64,000 nt of DNA from Sophora flavescens (lineage: Eukaryota > Streptophyta > Magnoliopsida > Fabales > Fabaceae). Of the stretch, positions 58,789 to 64,000 are shown piece after piece; position 1 is the first letter of the stretch; every line of letters begins with the position of its first letter. The stretch is from assembly GCA_030762895.1 (NCBI GenBank), contig CM061070.1, positions 48,902,831-48,966,830 on the forward strand, in the 5' to 3' direction. The notes beneath the pieces were generated by a model that worked only from the letters and a program-made list of their open reading frames with translations, did not search any database and was not told where the DNA came from. The translations under genes were made by a program, and so were the position numbers.

Positions 58789-59634
58789 GCCAAAACTGAC
58801 AATTGTAACTCTTGTCCTTGTCAACCTTTGACAGCCACTGATTAATAAATAAATGTTTCTTTTCTTGCACGTTTATTTATTATTTGATTTGACTGCATGT
58901 TTTCAACCAACTCCGTAACTCATGCTTTATCAAATCATCATAAATGTCATGATAAGTTTCAAGACTTTGGTAAACCAAATCGCAATAAATGCCTTTTGCA
59001 TTCAACTATAAATAACGAGATCTATAAATCCCCGATTTCATAGTTGAACCTTTTACATAACATGCTTTCCCTTACAAAAGGCCTCCACCTATTCTTTTTT
59101 CTTCCTCCACGAGAATCTGACCTTACTTATATTAAATTTTCAAACCAAGGTGTTTGTCTTAATGGTCACATCCTTCGTGAAGGCCAATAACCAATGTAAA
59201 AACATGTAGTGAAGGTCAGTAACCAATGTAACATCCATAGCTGGCCTTACTGCATATCCGGGGAAAAGCCGATCTTGATACAGAACGAGTGCATCTCGCT
59301 CTAGTTCCATCATCTTCATCCTGGAAGGTTTTGGTGTCATCTTTACTACACCATAGCAACAACAACCTTCTAAGTGAAATGATGGTGACATCTGCTCATG
59401 CTCATCCCTTTCTTGATGCATCCTCGACAAATGAGGCAATTGAAATCTCATCACATGGGGAATGAAGTCTCAACAAATTGAGTTATACCTCTACATTGTT
59501 GCATGAAACTAAAATGTTGCTGGCGCACTGCCTTGTATTTTAAGATTAGATTAGCTTTAATTGACAACTTGATTTCTATTAGCAAATGACAATATTTCAT
59601 TGTATTGCCAATTTAGTAAATATACTTATTTTCT
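58789..59634. other. Spacer between converging antisense gene and integrase
   Basis: Non-coding apart from a minus-strand ORF at 59140-59454 with no recognisable motif, possibly the remnant of another reading frame after integrase. AATAAATAAATG at 58845-58856 is a plausible polyadenylation signal for the plus-strand gene, 57 bp after its stop. Confidence 0.55.
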
Positions 59635-60945
59635 TCACTTGTTGTCAATTCTTACTTCCAACATTGTTGGTTTATATTCTTTCAAGTACTTGGCATTAAT
59701 TGACTTGATTACCGAGCCTGTATTAATATTGACAAGCGCATAGGCATTTCCAGAAAATATTTTATCAATTCTAAATGGTCCTTCCCACTTAGGTGACCAT
59801 TTTCCATATTCTCGACAACTTTTATCCATGGGCAATATGACTTTCCACACCAGATCATCTACCTTAAACGCTTTAAACTTAACTCGACTATTATAAAATC
59901 TTGCAATTCTTTCTTTTTGCCGAGTCAAATTTTCCAACGCAATCAATCTGTCATCACTTAACTCATCCAATTCGTCTAACATTGCATTCCAATATTGGTC
60001 AGTAGGCAGTTCATTTTGCCTTTGAATGCGAGTGGATTGGAGATTGATTTCAACATGTAGTACAGGATCGTGCCCATAAGTTAGACGATATGGCGAGGTT
60101 CCTGTCGACTGTCTGGGTGAATTTCTATATGCCCATAATACTTGATCAAGGGTATTATGCCAACTCTTAGGTTGTCGGCCCACATGCTTTTTAATAAGAT
60201 TAATAATGATCTTATTTATGGCCTCAACTTGGCCATTTGCTTGTGCATAATATGGTGTAGATGTGAGCATTTTTATATGCCTAGAACTGGCATATTCCAC
60301 AACTTTTTTTCCGACAAACACTGACCCTTGATCTGTTGTCAGAGTCTGGGGTATGCCAAACCGACAGATAATGTGGTTTTCAATGAAGTCAATTACGTCT
60401 TGTTGGGTGACCGCCTTGAGACAAATTGCCTCTACCCAGTTGGTAAAATAGTCAACTCCAACTAAAATGAATTGATGTCCTTTTGACGAAACGGGATGTA
60501 TTTGGCCAATTAAATCTAGAACCCATCCTCTAAATGGCCAAGGCTTGACAATAGAATGTAATTCGCCAGCCGGCACGTTTTGTATATGGCCGTGTTTCTG
60601 ACATTGTTCACAAGACTTGGCAAATAAAATACAATCTTTGACCATAGTTGGCCAGTAATATAAACTTCTTCGTAGGACCCATTTCATTTTATCACCTGCC
60701 TGATGGGCTCCACATATACCCTCATGGACTTCTGATAGAGCCAAATAAGCATCTTGCTCACTCAGGCACTTGTGTAGAGTCCCGTCAACATATCTTCTGT
60801 GTAACAGTCCTCCTTGCATTGTGTAATTCAATGCTTTATACTTTATTTTTCTATCTACATTCTGACTTGGATCTTCCAAATATTTGATTATTGGCAACCT
60901 CCAGTCATTAGATAGAATTACATCATTAACTAAAATATCTCTTTC
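59635..60945 (-). pseudogene. Tat-type integrase
   Basis: About 437 residues in one open frame, in phase with the RT-RNase H frame and separated from it only by a TAA at 60946-60948. The zinc end has H in EVHEG, H in GAHQAG and C-x2-C in KSCEQC. The core has Asp in GWVLDLIG, Asp in LTTDQGSVFV and Glu in GQVEAINK, the D,D(35)E set. After it lies a GPY/F-type block WEGPFRIDKIF. No chromodomain follows, unlike the element at 4801. The domain itself looks intact and could have been produced until recently. Confidence 0.92.
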
Positions 60946-63066
60946 TTATAATGGATACAATAGTTCTCTGATTTCCATTAGTGTTGACAAAGTCTTTTGA
61001 GATATTTTATATCCTGAGGCTATTTGAGCCAACTCATTAGCCTCTTGATTTAAATTTCCGGGAATATATTCAACAATTACATCGTCAAATTTTTTCATCA
61101 ACTTACTGGCTATGATACAGTATTTTGTAAAATTGTAGCTGACACACTTGTATTCTTGAGTAAGTTGTTTGATAACTAATTGAGAATCCCCAAAAATATG
61201 CACATTTCGTGCTTTCATTTCTGACAAAATTTCCAATCCGACAATCAAAGCTTCGTATTCAGCTTCATTGTTGGAACATGGATATTTAAGTTCGAACATG
61301 AACTTGGTAGGAGTTCCTTGTGGAGTCACGATCAAAACTCCCACTCCACTACCTCCTTGATGCCTTGATCCGTCAAAATAGAGTTTCCAGGGTTGCAAAC
61401 TGACAACATCTATTTCCGGCACATCCAGTCCTGGATGTTCTACCAAAAAGTCAGCAACTGCCTGTCCTTTGACAGATTTAGCTGGTATGTATTGTAAAGA
61501 ATATTCTGATAAAGAAATGGTCCATTTACCAATACGTCCATTGAGAATTGGATTTGACAACATATATTTTATCACATCAGTTTTGGAAACAACTAATACA
61601 TGACACGGCATTATATAATATTTAAGTTTCGTACAAGAAAAATATAATGCTAGACATAACTTTTCTATTGCACTATATATTTTTTCAGCATCATTTAGGA
61701 CTCTACTTAGATAATATACAGCCCTTTCGACATTATCATCATCATCTTGGGCTAATAAACATCCTATAGTGTCCTCAGATGCTGATATGTACAACTTCAA
61801 CGGTCGATGAGGTACTGCAGGCATCATGACCGGTGGATTGACCAGGTATTGCTTGATCTGGTCAAAAGCCTCTTGGTGACAAGGTTCCCATATGAAGCCT
61901 TGTTCTGACTTCAACTTGACCAGTGGTGCGAATATTCTTGTCCTTCCTGACAGATTTGATTTGAATCTTCTTAGAAAGTTAACCTTCCCTAAGAAGGATT
62001 GTAGTTCCTTCTTATTTGTCGGCACCGAGGCTTCCATGACTGCTTTGGCTTTATTCTTGTCTACCTCAATCCCTTTTTTGTGGACCAAGAATCCTAGGAA
62101 TTTGGCAGTCGACACTCCGAAGCTACACTTCTCTGGGTTCATTTTGAGGCTATGCTTTCTCATCCTCTCAAATCCTTGCTTCAGATGCTCCAAATGGTCA
62201 TCTTTGGTTTTGGACTTCACGACCACATCATCAATATATACTTCCACAAACTTTCCAATAACATCATGGAAAATTGTATTCATGGCACGTTGATAGGTGG
62301 CCCCTGCATTCTTTAAACCGAAAGGCATGACAATCCATTCATACATCCCAATTGCTCCTGGACATTTGAAGGCAGTCTTTGACACATCTTCTTCGGCTAT
62401 AAAGATTTGATTATACCCTGCATGGCCATCCATACAACTTAAAATTTCATTTCCTGATGCTGAGTCGACAAGCATGTCGGCCATAGGCATTGGATATTCA
62501 TCTTTGGGGGTAGCCATATTTAAATTTCTGAAATCTATGCATACCCTCATTTTGCCATTCTTTTTCATGACAGGGACTACATTAGAAAGCCAATCGACAT
62601 ACCTGGTTGTCCGAATAAATTTTGCTTTAAGCAGTCTTTGTACCTCCTCTTTGATTTTATGCACCACTTCTGGAGCAAACCTTCTACTTGCTTGCTTAAC
62701 AGGCTTGCAATCCTCCCTAAGTGGCAGCCGATGTTCGACAAGATCCCTGCTTAAACCAGGCATTTCATCATAGTCCCATGCAAAGCAATCTTTGTACTCT
62801 GCTATTAATCCGACAAGTTTTCGTTTGTAATCCTCTGGCAGAAAAGCACTGACAAAAATGGGCCTTTTCTTTTCTTTTGTCCCCAAATTTATTTCTTCTA
62901 GAGGATCCTCCACTTCCACATTTTGTTTGACTTCGGCTCCTCTTTCAAAACCCAAAGGGCCGTCGTCAATTATACAATCCGTCAACACACTCTCTTGAGT
63001 ATGTACTTCTCTGTCGGCCAGATGAGCCAACAGTCTTCTCAAGTGGGTTTCAAGGCTCGTTGTCAT
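60946..63066 (-). CDS. Tat-type reverse transcriptase with dual RNase H
   Basis: 706 residues, open. RT motifs: WLSNVVPVMKKNGKMRVCID, MPFGLKNAGATYQRAMN and VEVYIDDVVVKS with the catalytic Asp pair. Then the gypsy-type RNase H (LYISASEDTIGCLLAQ), which has lost its first Asp to Ser, and an extra RNase H: KLYFDGSRHQGGSGVGV, NNEAEYEALIVGLE, IFGDSQLVIKQL, and NQEANELAQIAS where the last Asp is Asn. The decayed first domain with a better second one is the Tat pattern. It begins inside the last 17 bases of the protease frame, in a different phase; the link may need a frameshift or splicing, or is a mutation. Ends at TAA 60946. Confidence 0.92.
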   Translation of the reverse strand: MTTSLETHLRRLLAHLADREVHTQESVLTDCIIDDGPLGFERGAEVKQNVEVEDPLEEINLGTKEKKRPIFVSAFLPEDYKRKLVGLIAEYKDCFAWDYDEMPGLSRDLVEHRLPLREDCKPVKQASRRFAPEVVHKIKEEVQRLLKAKFIRTTRYVDWLSNVVPVMKKNGKMRVCIDFRNLNMATPKDEYPMPMADMLVDSASGNEILSCMDGHAGYNQIFIAEEDVSKTAFKCPGAIGMYEWIVMPFGLKNAGATYQRAMNTIFHDVIGKFVEVYIDDVVVKSKTKDDHLEHLKQGFERMRKHSLKMNPEKCSFGVSTAKFLGFLVHKKGIEVDKNKAKAVMEASVPTNKKELQSFLGKVNFLRRFKSNLSGRTRIFAPLVKLKSEQGFIWEPCHQEAFDQIKQYLVNPPVMMPAVPHRPLKLYISASEDTIGCLLAQDDDDNVERAVYYLSRVLNDAEKIYSAIEKLCLALYFSCTKLKYYIMPCHVLVVSKTDVIKYMLSNPILNGRIGKWTISLSEYSLQYIPAKSVKGQAVADFLVEHPGLDVPEIDVVSLQPWKLYFDGSRHQGGSGVGVLIVTPQGTPTKFMFELKYPCSNNEAEYEALIVGLEILSEMKARNVHIFGDSQLVIKQLTQEYKCVSYNFTKYCIIASKLMKKFDDVIVEYIPGNLNQEANELAQIASGYKISQKTLSTLMEIRELLYPL

Positions 63067-63604
63067 TTTCTGGCCGAGTTTTATCGGCCTCGCCCTTTAT
63101 CTTAACTCCAAATTGGCTGAGAAGGCTTGCTTCCAAAGTGTCCTTGTCAATGACTCCTTCATTGGCAGTTATAGGCCTGACATTTGGAGAATACACCCGA
63201 AAGTCAACATGTGATTGCTGTGCAGAGCAAGCGCTGTCATCTGCCTCCACAATCTCTACTTGATCCTGTTCATTCCATAAAATCACCTTTTGATGCACTG
63301 TTGACGGAACCGCTCCTACAGCGTGAATCCAATCCCTGCCAAGCAAAATGTTGTAGCTAGACTTAGCTGGAATTATTACGAACAGTGTCATCCTTTCAAC
63401 AGTGCCAACTTGTATGTTCAATAACGTGACGCCGTCTGACGGAGAAATTTTACCACTGAAGTCAGTGACAACCATATCCGTCGGAATTAGATCTGACTGG
63501 TCCTTTCCTAATTTTTTAAACATCGCTCTTGGCATCAAGTTTACAGCAGCTCCTCCGTCAATTAAGACCCTATTGGTAGGTCTTCCATCGATTATGGCCT
63601 TCAC
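63050..63604 (-). pseudogene. Tat-type aspartic protease
   Basis: Contains VLIDGGAAVNLMP, the protease active site in the D-G-G form seen in Tat elements, and YNILLGRDWIHAVGAVPS, the conserved second half. It ends in an acidic Asn/Glu-rich tail. It is in phase with the upstream frame, from which a single TAG at 63629-63631 separates it. Confidence 0.88.
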
Positions 63605-63628
63605 ATGTAAAGGCCTTAAATGGTTTTT

Positions 63629-63982
63629 CTATTCGTGGGTCGGTTTCTCCAACTGGGCCATGTTGTCGAATACAGTAACTAAATTCTCCTGAACGCACAT
63701 CCAATGATCACTTGGGTCTCCTGCATTGTTGACGACATCCTCGTCGTCATCAGAGAGATTGAGCTCAAAGTATCCCTCGTATTCTGCTGGGATGAAAGAA
63801 ATCAAACCTATCTTCATTCTCATTCCAGGCTCCAGTATAACCTCATTGTCTGGATCCTCATCCAAGAATGCACCTCCGACTGTTCTGCCGTGATTTCTTT
63901 TTAAATCACTCTCGTCATCTGACCCTGACCTATCTGACAAAGATCGGGCAATCCCTGCACCACAGTTGTCTAGTGCCTCCAT
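63629..63982 (-). pseudogene. Gag-protease linker of the Tat element
   Basis: Acidic, 117 residues, with SDDDEDVVNNAGD and DEDPDNEVILEPG; no zinc knuckle is in view, and the start at 63982 is set by the window edge. It is followed by a TAG and then the protease in the same frame. It is probably the part between gag and protease. Confidence 0.7.
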
Positions 63983-64000
63983 GATGTCGGCCCAATCCTC

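Larger units (their letters stand above)
53440..64000 (-). mobile_element. Tat-lineage Ty3/gypsy element, 3' part
   Basis: Minus-strand protease, RT, two RNase H domains and integrase without chromodomain, followed by an antisense extra gene before the presumed LTR. A second, archaeal-type RNase H after the normal one is the mark of the Tat lineage (Ogre, Retand, Grande). Extra ORFs between integrase and the 3' LTR, in sense or antisense, are known in that lineage. Gag, leader and 5' LTR lie beyond 64000. The left boundary is approximate. Confidence 0.85.

Noticed and set aside
59140..59454. 104-residue minus-strand ORF after integrase
   Set aside because: No motif found; it could be a decayed sense ORF of the Tat element, but nothing in the sequence supports a product.

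Overview
The window reads as a repeat-rich intergenic tract of a dicot plant nuclear genome, most likely a legume. That placement rests on SIRE-like Ty1/copia elements with an envelope-like ORF, Tekay-type and Tat-type Ty3/gypsy elements, and a leaf-rust-10-like receptor kinase gene with one plant-type intron. The species cannot be named from sequence alone. Only one host gene looks intact: a two-exon receptor-like kinase at 26455-28758 (+). Almost everything else is a transposable element, mostly decayed and nested.

Layout. 1-640: nothing recognisable. 640-3594 (+): decayed Ty1/copia pol with its 3' polypurine tract and a short LTR. 3646-4800 and 23175-25215: two parts of an older gypsy-type LTR, split by a Tekay-like chromovirus at 4801-23174 (coding strand minus, flanked by GCTTC on both sides). 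The Tekay element itself received a CACTA DNA transposon in its gag (12230-15513, 3-bp duplication TCA) and an L1-type LINE in its 5' LTR (16470-20900, ~14-bp duplication). 25216-29840: low-copy space with the kinase gene and a LINE-like tail. 29841-33936: a 4.1-kb solo LTR with a perfect CCAAA duplication. 33937-35310: AT-rich spacer with a striking hairpin. 35320-49423: a pile of SIRE-like copia pieces, interrupted by a truncated Tekay-type 3' end (39194-42450), a small copia LTR (42451-42663) and a further unclassified insertion (~47050-48450); it includes an envelope-like ORF region (44541-46047). 49424-52690: LTR-like sequence, a gag remnant and a LINE RNase H fragment. 53440-64000: the 3' half of a Tat-lineage gypsy element on the minus strand (protease, RT, two RNase H domains, integrase). 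Between its integrase and the presumed 3' LTR it carries a convergent plus-strand, intron-containing plant-mobile-domain gene (55093-58788).

The two most interesting units are that antisense plant-mobile-domain gene and the CACTA element, which holds Ulp1-like (C48) protease exons plus short exons resembling an S1 RNA-binding domain. A theme across the window is that several unrelated LTR regions each hold an irregular cluster of one short, often palindromic motif: ATCGAT-type, AGACGAG-type, CTCGCCTCGCGAG-type and TGTCA/TGACA-type.
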